From NCBI GenBank assembly GCA_039619475.1, contig CM077115.1:301135756-301199755 (forward strand): DNA of 64,000 nt. Direction: 5' to 3'. A program made the translations under genes and the position numbers. Position 1 is the first letter of the stretch. Each line of letters begins with the position of its first letter. The notes beneath the pieces are model-generated. The model had not been told where the DNA came from. It did not search any database and saw only the letters and a program-made list of their open reading frames with translations. Of the stretch, positions 10,541-22,170 are shown piece by piece. Source of the stretch: Icerya purchasi (lineage: Eukaryota > Arthropoda > Insecta > Hemiptera > Monophlebidae).

Positions 10541-10551
10541 ACTTCTTTAAG

Positions 10552-12003
10552 CACGTTTAGCGATTTTTTGTGGGGGAAAAACTTACGGGTTCGCTTCACG
10601 GACATGCTAATGTTAATAGTATCGACTAGTGCGAGAAATAAAACCGCTAACGCCTCTCCTCTACCCTCCGTTTCATCAGCGACGTCGTAACACCTCTCCT
10701 TTGTCCATCGCAACTCTCACGACCGTAAAATCAGTAATAAACTACAAAAAGAGACATAAAAATTTAATTAATTATATTAGGACTACTACTAATATGGAGA
10801 ATAATAAAAGTTTATGATGTCAGTAAATTATCATCGTGAACATTATTTAATAATGAATTATATTTTAAAAATTCTATAACTACTATATTATTATTACTAA
10901 TTCCATAAAATAAATACGGTTGACATTGTAGTCTCTGTTTTTGTCGGCATTGTTGTTTGTTATTATTAAAATGGTTACACAGCAGTGAAAGGATTTATTA
11001 TTTTAATTATTTGTTGAAATTAATAGTGATAATGATGCAAACAATGAAAATAATGTTGAAAATTAAGTTCATTTTAATTTTAATTTATGTAAATATAAAT
11101 ACTACGTATAAATAATGTAAGTGTATAATAATTGCTATTTCAATTAAGTTGTATTTATATTTCGTACTGGGCTTGTCATCATGTATTTTGACTAATAAGC
11201 AAACCATATAAAAATGTATATAATTGTTTCCCTGGATGAGATGTGGAAACTAGACTAATGTTAATAATTTCCAGTTACAAATTATGAAATTAAAATTTTT
11301 GATGCTAAAATTAATCTGGAAATTCAAAAACAAACACTGTTATTTCATAGTTTTAAGTTTTCACTTCTTTCGGCAGTTCCCATGATTAAACCATTTTTTT
11401 TTTTTTTTCTTTTTTAAATAGAAACGTGAGATAAAATATTTTTAAAATACAATGGAAAAACGTTATACATTTCATGGCGGTGTTTTCATATTACTCGCAG
11501 AGCATTTGCGTTATCATTTAAATTCTGGACTACGAAATACTATATATTTTATGTATGTAGAGCCTAGTGTTTATAGTAGCTGATCTTAATTTTTACATCC
11601 CGACTGTATTGATGCGCAAAATATAAATTAATATGCCAGTAGTTAGACCGACTAAATGGGTGTTAATCAGTGCCAAAAAACAGAGGAAAGAATCAAAGAA
11701 AAATACATAATCCATTAACTGGTGGCCACGTGCAGACCTTTCAAACTGTAAAACATTTTTTCACAAAATATTATTTTATATGTGCCGACATTCCTTAGAT
11801 TACTACGCGCGTTGTAAATGCAAAAAAATTTTCTTTAATCTAGCTTTTTTAATTGCAATATCTTTTAAATCCTTTTAAACTCGTATTAATTTGTGTCTAC
11901 AATATCATTCATTTTTCTTAATCTCTAGTTTGCTATAAATGAAAACTGTACACACCATTAACTCAACTCTTCAAACGCATGAAGTTAACCGAAATTCTAA
12001 CTA
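10552..12003. other. Very AT-rich stretch without recognised features
   Basis: No element or gene seen. There is a T tract at about 11395-11408. A 62-codon ORF at 10629-10817 has no recognisable content. Confidence 0.5.
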
Positions 12004-12016
12004 TACTATATTACCA
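12004..12016 (+). repeat. Target-site duplication, left copy
   Basis: TACTATATTACCA, matched exactly at 16750-16762 directly after the poly(A) of the Jockey-type element. This fixes the element limits at about 12017-16748. Confidence 0.85.
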
Positions 12017-12447
12017 CCTCATTTATTATGCCCGGGTTCGATTGTGCATTCTGTGTTCATCGCTCGTTCGTTAAAGTGCTTGTCTGTAAAACATACGGTA
12101 TCGTGCTATGCTGTGGTTTCTCGGCGACGACCGTTTAGTATAAACATTTCTCGCAGCGGCGATTGCTTATTATAAACATTTATGTTCTCGCGGTTTTTAG
12201 AAAGGCCGAGTAATGTAACTGAGGCTAATCGGATTTTTCGTTGGGACTCTGTTCCGGTCGGTGAGGATATTTTCATTTTTTTTTTTCTTCTTCGTCTTCT
12301 TCTACTTTTTTTTTTTTTTTTTCTTCTCTTTACATCACCGTTCGAAAAACGATAAGGGGGTTATAGCGCATTGGCTTAACGGTGTTACCATATATTCAAT
12401 AAGAATATATCGCACACAAAATATTTCCGCTCAAGAAAACTTATACG

Positions 12448-13823
12448 ATGGCGGGAAATAATAAAACAGTTTCATCATTAAAATTAAAACTTAATGACAA
12501 GCCGAAACGGCAAATCAGTGACAATGATATTAACACTGTTAATGGAAAAAAGGAAAACAAAAGGAAAAAAATAGAAACACGAGAAACTTCTACTCGGACA
12601 CGGTACGAAGAATTAATTGCCAGCAAGGATAACCAAATAGCTCAACTGCAAAAGCAGGTAAATGAGCTTATCGAAAGGTTAAACTGCATTGATCAGTCAC
12701 ATTGTGTGGAATTGCAAACTCCGACACGTGACGGTACTCCCTCTAAATCAGTAGATATTTCAACTATGCCTGACATAACAAATGAGAATCAGCTGGTAAA
12801 TAAATTTACTCCACTTCCGCCACCTGTATTTGTGAGTAACGTTAAAAACTTCAACTTACTTAAAAATAAAGTAATCACACAAACAAAAAAAGAACCTACC
12901 TTTAAGGGACTTCCTAGTGGAGATATTAAAATATCTGTCCGTGATAGTGACGATTACCGCTCGGTTACAGCCTTTTTAAAAGATCTGAATAGTAATTCAG
13001 CAAGTACGTCAAATGAGTTACTACGCGGAATTACATATCACACGTTTCAACCGAAATCTGAACGTCCTTTTGCGTTTGTGATCCGTGGATTACCGCCATC
13101 AATCGACCATGAGGACATAAAGAATGACTTAAGAAAAAAACTGGTCATGAAATTATTCGGATAAGCCCTATAGTGAAAGTATATAGGGATACAGAAGGAA
13201 GACGGCAAATCAAGAATTTTCCACTGTTCAAAATCGAAATCTCCCCAAAAGCGAACAATAAAAACGTATACGAAATAACTAATCTTGCACATTGTAAAGT
13301 CTCTATCGAACCCGCTCATAAAAACAATAAAATCAAACAGTGTCATCACTGTCAACGAATAGGGCATACCAAAAATTACTGCACTCATCCTCCTCGATGT
13401 GTAAAATGTGCCGGTAACCATCTCACCAAAGAGTGCAAGAAACTTAAAAAAGACCAACCAAAATGTGTCTTATGCGGTATGATAGGACATACAGCTAACT
13501 ACGCTGGTTGCGAAGTCCATCAAAAGTCGAAAACGCAGTCCCAGCCTATAAAAAAAATGGTAGATCGTGTTAGAGAGGAACGAATCAGACCTGCAGAAAA
13601 AGTGCAAGCAGGAAAAACATTTGCGCATGCAACCAAATTTAATTTAAAATCACAGGAACAAATACAAATTCCTCCACAACAAAAAGATCCAACCATTAAC
13701 GACGTTATGGCTATACTTCACAGTATCCAAACTAGTATTAACCAGCTAAATATACGTGTTACTCAATTAGAAACTAAACCATTGAGCCAACACACAAAAA
13801 GCCAAGGAAAAATAGTGAAATGA
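12448..13823 (+). pseudogene. Jockey-type ORF1 (gag-like RNA-binding protein), frameshifted
   Basis: Starts MAGNNKTVSSLK. The first frame (12448-13164) is basic, has a short coiled-coil-like segment (ELIASKDNQIAQLQKQVNEL), and ends in the RRM/PRE_C2HC-like region (FAFVIRGLPPSIDHEDIKND). The reading then continues in the -1 frame from 13140 to 13823 with three zinc knuckles: CHHCQRIGHTKNYC, CVKCAGNHLTKEC and CVLCGMIGHTANYAGC. The shift occurs at a run of seven A bases (13134-13140), consistent with loss of one A. ORF1 proteins of this type bind the element RNA in ribonucleoprotein particles. The stop overlaps the ORF2 start (ATGA at 13820-13823). Confidence 0.85.
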
Positions 13824-16481
13824 CTGACTCCTCGTTTCGAATACTAACCTGGAATGCCAATGGCTTGAGTCAGAGAGCTCAAGAACTCGAGGCTTTTCTT
13901 AACACACATGTTGTTGACGTCGCATTAATCTCAGAAACACATTTTACAACAAAAAGTTTTATCAGAATTCACGGCTACACTACATATTGGACTAACCACC
14001 CAAGTGGCAGAGGACGAGGAGGAACAGCAGTGATAATTAAACAGAATATCAAACACTATTTACAGGAAGAAATACAATTGAATTTCCTACAAGCCACAGT
14101 AGTAGCAATAAACTATAATGGCGCAGACCTCAATCTAGCTGCAGCATACCGTCCGCCCAATTGTAATTTTGAAAAAAGTAAATTTATTGATATCTTCAAT
14201 CAACTCGGTCCTCGTTTTATACTTGCCGGTGACTTTAATGTAAAACACACCATATGGGGGTCACGTTTGACGACACCAAAAAAAGGTGCTGAACTTCTCA
14301 ACGCTATCAACATATGTTCGTGTAAGTTCTTTTCATCGCGGAAACCTACTTACTGGCCAACAGATTGCGCGAAGAATCCTGATCTCCTTGACTTTTTCAT
14401 TACTAAAGGAATCGCTGCCAATTATGTGCAAGTAGAAGGAATTACGGACTTATCGTCAGATCATACTCCGGTACTTATGACACTAAGTTCTGTAGTGATT
14501 AAAAAAAGAATTCCGCAAAATCTCACCAATAAATATACTAATTGGAATCAATTTAGAGAAAGCCTTGACTCTTCAATTGAACTTAAAATCAGGCTTAAAA
14601 CTATTAGTGATTTAGAACAGCAAGCCCAGCACTTTATCAACTTGTTGCGAAAAGCTGCTAGCCAGGCTACTCCAGCTCTTAAAGAAAACGTTCCAAATGA
14701 AGTACTGTATCCTATCGAAGTTAGGAAACTAATAAAAGAGAGAAGACGTGCACGGAAAATATGGCAACGCTCCCGTCATCCATCGGATAAAACAAAATTT
14801 AATCGAATTAGCAATAGAGTTAATAGGCTAATCAAGGATTTGAAACAGAAAAGCGTCACAAACTACTTAGAAAATTTAAGCCCTGCAGCGGACACAAATT
14901 ATTCATTGTGACGTGCAACGCGACGCTTCAAACGTCCACTACTTCATATTCCTCCTCTCAAGGATGAACAAGGGCAGTGGATTCGAGACGACAACAGTAA
15001 AGCTGAACTATTCGCTTCGCATTTAGCTTCCGTCTTTACAACACATAATATAAACTCCCAGATCGATACAACGAAAAATTACCAACCTTTCCAGCAAATA
15101 AAACCAGTAACTCCTCTTGAAGTTGCACAAGAGTTAGATAATAATATGAATCCCAAAAAGGCTCCTGGAATCGATGAAATTTCACCTGGAGCGCTTAGAG
15201 AATTACCACGTAAAGGAATTATCATGCTGACATATCTCTTTAATGCCTGTTTCAGAATGAGATACGTACCAAAATGTTTCAAAATCGTTCAAATCATCAT
15301 GTTACCGAAACCTGGGAAACCAACAGAAGTAGTAACTTCGTATCGACCAATCTCTTTGTTACCTTCCATATCAAAATTATTTGAAAAACTACTCCTTAAG
15401 CGACTCAAGCCCTTATTAAAGATACCAGATCATCAGTTTGGCTTCCGCAATCAGCACTCTACGATTGACCAACGTACAACTAAGTTAATTGAAACAGCCT
15501 TTGAAGGAAAAAAATACTGGCCGGCGGTTTTTCTAAACATATCGCAAGCTTTTGACCGAGTCTGGCACGAAGGGCTGATCTATAAAATGAGCAACCTGCT
15601 ATCGAAAAATATGTGCCAACTTCTTGAATCATATATCTCTGATAGATCCTTCGGAGTTTCTTATGAAGAAGCAAAGTCCAAATTTCATCCAATACAGGCT
15701 GGTGTTCCACAGGGTAGCGTATCTTAGGGGACCTATTCTGTATTTATTGTGTGCAGCTGACATTCCAACAACAGCCAAGACGACTACTGCTACCTTTGCA
15801 GATGACACAGCCATCTTGTCAGTTGGCAATTCCCCAGAATTGGCTACGGACTAACTTGCAACATGCAGTAGAAAAAATTAGCAAATGGACATGTGATTGG
15901 AAGATCAAGATTAATCAAGAAAAATCAGTGCATGTTATGTTTACGCTTCGTAAATCTAAGACCTGTCCTATATATCTTGATCGTCTTCCTATTCCGAGAT
16001 CGGACTCTGCTAAATACCTGGGTATGCATTTAGATTCCAGGCTGAATTGGAAGACGCATGTCAAAATGAAAAAGGAACAAACCATGCATAAATTAAGACA
16101 GATTTGTTGGCTGATTGGGCGTTATTCTAAACTCAATCTGTCTAATAAGCGTTTGATTTATTGTCAAATCATCAGACCGATATGGATGTATGGTATTCAA
16201 CTCTGGGGCTGTGCAAAGACATCCAATCGGTTGATTATTCAGCGCGCTCAAAATAAGTGTCTCCGAAACATCACTGGAGCTTTTTGGTCTATCAACGAAA
16301 CGAAGAAATACATTCCGATTTAAATATTCCATGGATCGATGAAGTCATACGTTATATTGCAGAAGCGCACGAATACCGACTTCACAGTCACCCAAATCTA
16401 GAGGCTTTAGAACTGCTACTTTCCGATGATGACTTAAGGAGGCGCCTTAAGCGCACAAAGCCTTATGAACTAGTCACCTAA
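13820..16481 (+). pseudogene. Jockey-type ORF2: APE endonuclease and reverse transcriptase, disabled
   Basis: The N-terminal endonuclease (residues about 8-220) keeps WNANG (11-15), SETH (38-41), AAYRPP, GDFN (137-140), LLDFFI and SDHTPV (213-218). A TGA at 14909-14911 replaces an expected Trp in a linker, and the frame continues beyond it with RT motifs NPKKAPGIDEIS, YRPISLLPSISKLFEKLL, FGFRNQHST and GVPQGSV. Motif A reads FLNISQAFDRVW: the usual catalytic Asp is Asn (AAC, 15536-15538). Indels follow near 15720, FADD survives at 15795-15806, then shifts near 15850 and 16300 separate the thumb (SAKYLGMHLDSRLNWKTH) and C-terminus (DLRRRLKRTKPYELVT). No RNase H. The enzyme would have nicked target DNA and primed reverse transcription. 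This copy cannot make it. Confidence 0.88.
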
Positions 16482-16749
16482 TTTATTCTGTAATATATTC
16501 GTATGTATGTATTTTGTGGATATGGGCATATACTTGGTGTGCGTGCGTGTGAGTATTTATATGCGCGTATGATTATGTATATATCTGTATATTAGGAGTT
16601 ATGTAATTGTACATAGTTTCTACTCTGCTCATGTTACAAATTAGTTAGATTAAGTTGTAACACTGTTTTAAAAGTAGTGCTAATTTATTTACTATAATAA
16701 GATTGTACTGAAATATACGTGTAAAAAAAAAAAAAAAAAAAAAAAAAAC

Positions 16750-16762
16750 TACTATATTACCA
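16750..16762 (+). repeat. Target-site duplication, right copy
   Basis: TACTATATTACCA, identical to 12004-12016 and placed directly after the poly(A) run of the Jockey-type element. Confidence 0.85.
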
Positions 16763-17360
16763 TCCAAATAAACAGCAAAACGAAAAAAAAAAAAAAAAGA
16801 GAAAAAAAATCCATAATTATAACGTAATAATGTAAAACATATTTAATGATCCGTTTGTAACGGCAAAAAGAAAAACGTTAGTACACAGATCTTACCAATT
16901 AAAAATTCAACACTAATTTACTTTCAGGTTAATTGAACAGATATTTTTAAATCTGTTACTGTTTTCTGTGAGTGAAAATAATTTTTAAGGGAAAAATTAA
17001 GAATCACTAGTATGTGGAGAATGGAGTACATTTACCGGCAAAATATTTATGCAGATTTGGATGCAAATCGTAAAAAAAAAAAAAAATCATAGTTTTTTAC
17101 TGTAAAACTCGTGAGCAAAAATCAAATTATTTTACAAATACGTATAATACATATGCATATATATATTGGATATGTGAATAAGTTCTCACCGTTTTTTATG
17201 GAAATAAATCCCTTATTTAAAAGAAGTAATAAAAAAGCAAGTCAACTGAAGTACTGCCCACCGCTAACTACTACTTTTTTCTCTCTTTTTGGCAGCATTT
17301 AAATTCTTTTGAGGCTATCCACATATCGACCCATTTTTTGGCATCTTCATAAGATTGTTT
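16763..17360. other. No gene recognised
   Basis: AT-rich with A tracts near 16784 and 17072. An ORF at 17111-17302 has no recognisable product. Confidence 0.45.
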
Positions 17361-17413
17361 TTGGGTAAAGGTCCTTAGTTGACGAGCCAAAAAAAAAAAA
17401 AAAAAAAAAAAAA
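17361..17413 (+). mobile_element. LINE A 3' tail
   Basis: TTGGGTAAAGGTCCTTAGTT followed by GACGAGCC and a long poly(A). The same tail (TGGGTAAAGGTCC ... GACGAGCCCA-A(n)) ends the LINE A copies at 34302-34457 and 61863-61915 and, in altered form, those at 21625-22160, 34896-35550 and 41300-42895. Only the extreme 3' end is present here. How much upstream sequence belongs to it is unclear. Confidence 0.7.
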
Positions 17414-19440
17414 GAAAAAAAATATAGGAGCCATTGATATCCACATCGGGGGAATTATTATATGATGTGTGTAAACACGAAAAAGGTTAACTTTTTAAAA
17501 TGAAAAAAAAAAGATCACATAGACTTGAATTTGTAACTAAGTGCGGAATAGAATGAAGAAAAAAAAAATGCTACGAGAGTCAGTGGAAACATCGATAACC
17601 ATTGATTACTACGTTGTTTGTTACACTTTTTAGTAACATTTTTTGTCGCCAACACGCTTTTAACAAAGAATGTTTATTGTCAAAAAGAAGGTAAAAGTAT
17701 CAGTTAAAATGAATCGAAACTGTTTTAAATTTCTTCTCTAGCAAAGAGATTTATGAAATTTTCATATCGGGTCAGCCTGCAAATTTAAAACCGCATTATT
17801 ATCGAACATTTAGTAATTTTTAATAATTACCCTTGATTCAGAAATTAATTACTTTCATGCGTAGGAATCGATGCGATGGCATAAAGCGTAAGGTGAAAAT
17901 GTATGAAGCGTGTTGGTACACTATATACTACATAGATTTCAATCGGTGAGATGCTGTGCACTTTGGTCGTGAAAAGTTTACTATCGTTCATTAGTTCTTT
18001 CGTTTTCTGTTGTTTTAATTCTTGCCCACCACTAAAATATTCTCAGCGAATCTACCAAAACCTTTAAAATTTGGAATGTTTCGCCAACATTTACGCCATG
18101 TTCGATGTTCAAAGAAAAAGTTTAAGAAAGCGAGAAACTACATATTTAAATTCGCGTATTTCTCATTGAATTGATTCTCTCTCGCTCTTTCCCAGACGGA
18201 CCGATAACCTTTTCCATTTATAATATTCTTTCTTCCATTTCGAATCTATAAAATGAAAAAAATAAAACAGAATTGAAAACCCCTTTACGCTATCCACACG
18301 TTTACGTCTTTCAGAAAATGCCCCCTTTTTTTTAAAATATGTACTGTAAAAAATCGTACCGCCGGATGTGCTATCGAACAAACAGCAAATTGTAAACGGT
18401 AGACCATTTTCTTTGTAATATAATGGCTGAAGCGGTAACTAAAGCCGGACAAATACGCATTCGAAAAAGAAGCAGCAGGGTTTCTCCACCGTTAAATCCC
18501 GATATCCGTGTCTGATCATATAACAGAGCTCTTCGAATTCCAAAGTCCTCGAATCGTCGACTCTAGAAGAACGAATAGCATTTCTTTCAACCCAAAAGCT
18601 GACAATTACCGTCTTTAAGTGGTACCATGAATCGCACACGGAATTCCTTACAGCTGTATTGTCCTTGAAAAAGATACACTATGACACTGATGTCATCATT
18701 GGACCCCTATATCAGACCTTTGACAACTGATTTCTTTACCAAATACTTTTTAGCCACTTTCTGGTTAAGTGGCTACCGTAACTACTAGCTGAAGGAAGTG
18801 ACCGCTTGACCATTGTGAATCATGCATTTTTTTTTATTATATTTAAACGAATTAAATTGTTCTCCAAACAAATCACAAATTGTATGCGCATAGTTATTTT
18901 TCCTTCACAATGAACGACATTTTGTAATTCATATTAATACAATAATGAGAATTTAAATATAATAATTCGAATCGTAATACTTACAAAACATTCGAATTTA
19001 TAACATCCTAAAAAATCCTGCGTCTAGTGTAGGTAATTTTGCCTCCGTGCAGCCTTTTTCAAATTCACTCGACCTATTTCAGATACTTTTAATGAAGTAA
19101 AATCTTTATTCAATTCTGCAGAATTTTCATTTCTTTCAGAGAAATAATTTATAATTTTTTCTACTTACTCGATCGATAAATTTTCCAAATATATTGACCC
19201 TCTTCACTTCTAAACGTTTACTTGTACATAAAGAGTTTTTCAATGGGGACGCTTTCGGGAGGTATTCTAGTTTTGATTATCCAGGTTCTAGCTTCCTTTT
19301 TGTACTTATATTTTCAACATCAATTATTGTGTCTTACCGAATAAGTAGACACTAGAATACAATGCACGTATTTGTCGCTTGTATAAATTAACTATTTTAG
19401 TTCGTTTGTTTATTTTTTTTTTGGGGGGGGGGTCGTCAAA
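17414..19440. other. No gene or element recognised
   Basis: AT-rich with A-rich tracts near 17414-17432 and 17560. Around 18420-18720 the sequence is more balanced and contains short ORFs on both strands (for example 18439-18639 minus), but none has a known motif. A G run (about 19423-19432) follows a T tract. Confidence 0.4.
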
Positions 19441-19499
19441 CCAGCAACTTTTATGAACAAATATGGTAGAAAAAAGTCACTTAAATTCTAATCTGATAT

Positions 19500-20310
19500 C
19501 GACAATAAGAAAGAACTAACACTAATGATAAACAACAATAAACTACAATATAAAATATATAGAAAAGAAACACTCATAGATATCACAATAAATTCAAATT
19601 CTAACCATCCTCAAATACACAAATATTCCTCATTCTACTCTCATATATATATATCGATTAATAAACACTCCATTAAATAACAAAGAGAAAAAAACAGAAT
19701 TAAATATGATAAAAAACATCACATTAAATAATAATTATAAACCTAATATAATAGATAAACTATATTCTAAATGTACTCGAAATAGAAAAAAAGGTAAACA
19801 AAATAATAATAACACTAAACAGATCTGGACTACCTTTACATATACTAACCCAGCAACAAACAGTCTTACCAACCTACTTCGGAAATCAATTAAAATATCT
19901 TACAGAACAAATAATAACACTTATATCACCAATTAATTAATACAAATAAATTCATAAACACAGATAAATATAACAAATCCGGCATATATAAAATTAAATG
20001 TAGTACGTGCAATAAAATATACGATATAGGACAAACGCGTCGCACCATCCGTATCCAATATAACGAACATATTGCTGCCATTACACACGGGCATATTAGT
20101 AAATCATCTGTTGCGGAACACATTATTATTAATAAACATAGACTAAAATTAAATATAAAAGACGACCTCGAAATAATAAAATATATTAATAATTATAACA
20201 TACTCAATAGCGCCGAAGCGTATTATATTAATAAATTTAAAGATAACCTAATTAATAATAATCTTATAATTAATAATAACCCGCTATATAAAATTAAATA
20301 TTCATGACAT
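19500..20310 (+). mobile_element. Penelope-like element: RT C-terminus and GIY-YIG endonuclease, decayed
   Basis: The plus strand reads LQYKIYRKETLIDITINSNS and SNHPQIHKYSSFYSHI, the thumb region after the RT palm of Penelope-like elements. It continues, after stops, in the frame 19706-19936 (IKNITLNNNYKPNIIDKLY, TNPATNSLTNLLRKSIKISY). Past a stop near 19934 it reads SGIYKIKCSTCNKIYDIGQT, VAEHIIINKH and ILNSAEAYYINKFKDNLI. This is a GIY-YIG endonuclease with GIY and a YDIG variant of YIG, the downstream Arg, and the Glu of the SAEAYYI helix retained. Such enzymes pair an unusual RT with a GIY-YIG nuclease. The RT palm is missing and several stops interrupt it. A ribozyme-like motif follows at 20382-20420. 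Confidence 0.85.
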
Positions 20311-20381
20311 ATCGATATATTACATTAGATTATAAGAAGACAAATACGTCATCGTTTCAATTTTTAACTTTAATTATTAAC

Positions 20382-20420
20382 GCCATGAATATGGAGCAAG
20401 TGACTCCGAAACATGTCGGC
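20382..20420 (+). ncRNA. Hammerhead-ribozyme-like motif (degenerate)
   Basis: Sequence can be laid out as stem I (GCC, 20382-20384, with GGC, 20418-20420), a core ATGAATA in place of CUGANGA, stem II (GGAG 20393-20396 with CTCC 20404-20407), then GAAAC-AT-GTC. The box GAAAC and the cleavage triplet GUC are intact; core positions C3 and G8 are changed. Penelope-like elements are known to carry hammerhead motifs with very short stem III in their terminal repeats, which fits the position 70 bp after the endonuclease frame. A related copy is at 46136-46175. Catalysis is doubtful because G8 is replaced. Confidence 0.5.
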
Positions 20421-20469
20421 ACGTTTTAATTTTTAATTTAAAAATAATTTTCTGTTTAATAAAGATTTT

Positions 20470-21190
20470 ATATTGTTCAATAAAGAAAGAACTAATTAGC
20501 GAGAATAATGAATGAGAACAGGAAGAACAGAATTTAGGAATAATTATAAGAAGCAAGAAGTCCAAATCTCAGCAAATTGTAATAGAGAGCAAAGTGCTCC
20601 ACAAAAAGAGATGAACACTCAAAGAAAACAATTGTATCATTTGAATGGAGAGAGAGCAGGGAAGCCAAAGAAAATCTGAAACTAAAGAAAGACAGTAGGG
20701 AATAGCTAAAACATAGACGAATAATAGAAACAACACAACAACAAAGTGATGAAAACGAGAAGCATAGGTTAGACGGAAGAATGGTTGGAAGAAACAGATA
20801 CAGAGATTGTTAGGAAAAGCGGAAGCGCAGATGTCGAACCAAAATCTGAGTAGAAACTTTTATACGGCAGTAGGAAGTTAAAAGGTGGAATTAAAAAAAA
20901 AAACCGCGAGGAAGCAACAACCCGAAATGAAGAATCAGCTGCTCCATTACCAAAGATGGCCAAATAGCTGGGAACCTGCAACAAATCAACACGGATCGAA
21001 AGAGGATATGTACGAGAAAACGTATACGGAGAAGTGTAACTAGAATGATAAGGAAAGGAACAACGAATACCCTGAAGGGCACTCACTGAGTCGGAAATAA
21101 TCACATAATTGGAAGAAGGGCGAGTAAAGGCAATGAAAATAACGGGCCATGGGACAACCATTAACTCGACTGTAAATGTAGTGCAAAAAG
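20470..21190 (-). mobile_element. LINE A remnant: RNase H and C-terminus
   Basis: The minus-strand frame 20769-21215 contains SSNYVIISDSVSALQGI (RNase H third acidic motif) and GNGAADSSFRVVA (decayed form of GNEAADSLARVA). Further on, the same strand reads HLNDTIVFFECSSLFVEHFALYYNLL, the Cys/His C-terminal end seen in LINE A copies at 21625-22160 and 34896-35550. Frames are broken and no poly(A) end is clear. Confidence 0.65.
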
Positions 21191-21624
21191 AAAGAAAACA
21201 AAAGAATTCTGACAAGTTAAAATTAACTTACTTTTTTCTTTGTACATAAAAGTTCGATAAAATGAAAAAATACAACTTTGATCAATATAAAATAAGAATA
21301 AAAAAGAGAAAATAATTAACGTGTATAAACGGCAATGGCTCATTTTTTTTTTTTTACTATTTCTTTTTTACATTGAATTGTCGCTTTTAACTACTAGAGT
21401 TATCACGATGAGAGCTATTTAGGCTACTTAAAGACCACCCAACAGTCTGCCATCCTGAATGTATTTCTTCAAAGTGTTATATGTTTTTCTTTTTTGACCT
21501 GGCGAGACACAATTTGGACATTATTAAGTTAACAATAAGCACAAAACTAAACAAGTCTGTTTACTCTTATTATTACAGGGATAGTAAGGATAAGTAAACA
21601 AGCATTGGTCTTGATCTATCCGCC

Positions 21625-22160
21625 ACACCATCTATCCAAGTTATTCGATTAAAATTAATATTATTCCTTCGAAACAGGATATTTATCCCTCCCTATTTTC
21701 TAATCGTCATTCTCATTACCGTTTCATTCAGCCAATTCCTCGTTCCCTGTCTTGGTTCCATTCTATTCCTCTCAGTCGTCGCTCTTCTATTGTCTCCCTA
21801 ATTCGTCTCCGGATCAATCATTCTCTCCTCCCTTCCTCTCGCTTTCGATTTGCTCTATCGCCTTCTCCTGATTGCTCTCTCCACGATTGTGATCCTCCTC
21901 GTACATGTGATGCTAATCACATTTTCTTTGAGTGTCCTGCTCTTCGTAACGAACGCTCCCTTTTATACAGTCAGCTCCTGTCATTAGGTCTCCCTATTCT
22001 CTATAACTCTTCCTTTATCCTCTCCTTTCCTTCATCTTCTGTGGTGTCCGCACTGCTGTCCTTCGTTGCGTCCATTTCGGACCGCTTAGTTATTTAATTT
22101 CTTAGCTTAGTTTTCTTGTTGTTGGGTCAATGCCGCTGAAGCGCCCAAAAAAAAAAAAAA
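21625..22160 (+). mobile_element. LINE A remnant: C-terminal end with poly(A)
   Basis: One plus-strand frame reads QPIPRSLSWFHSIPLSRRSS, then IVSLIRLRINHSLLPS, then CDANHIFFECPALRNERSLL and SFVASISDRLVI before a stop. This is the C-terminal zinc-finger region that follows RNase H in I-group LINEs. The tail TTGGGTC ... GCGCCCAA and a poly(A) run (about 22147-22160) follow. It lies head to head-like beside the minus-strand LINE A at 20470-21190. RNase H itself is not present. Confidence 0.75.
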
Positions 22161-22170
22161 AGTAAAAAGT

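Larger units (their letters stand above)
12017..16748 (+). mobile_element. Full-length Jockey-clade LINE (inactive)
   Basis: A 4.7-kb element bounded by a 13-bp target-site duplication. It has a 5' UTR (12017-12447) with pyrimidine-rich tracts, ORF1 (12448-13823), ORF2 (13820-16481), a 3' UTR of about 240 bp and a poly(A) run. The protein content (APE endonuclease, RT, no RNase H, gag-like ORF1 with three zinc knuckles) fits the Jockey clade. The 5' end near TGCATTCTGTGTTCATCGCT resembles downstream internal promoters of such elements, but that is inference. The frameshifts, a nonsense codon and an active-site change make it a dead copy, though few enough that all domains are readable. Confidence 0.88.

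Noticed and set aside
12261..12461. Phe-rich ORF upstream of ORF1
   Set aside because: Translation of T-rich tracts in the 5' UTR of the Jockey element.
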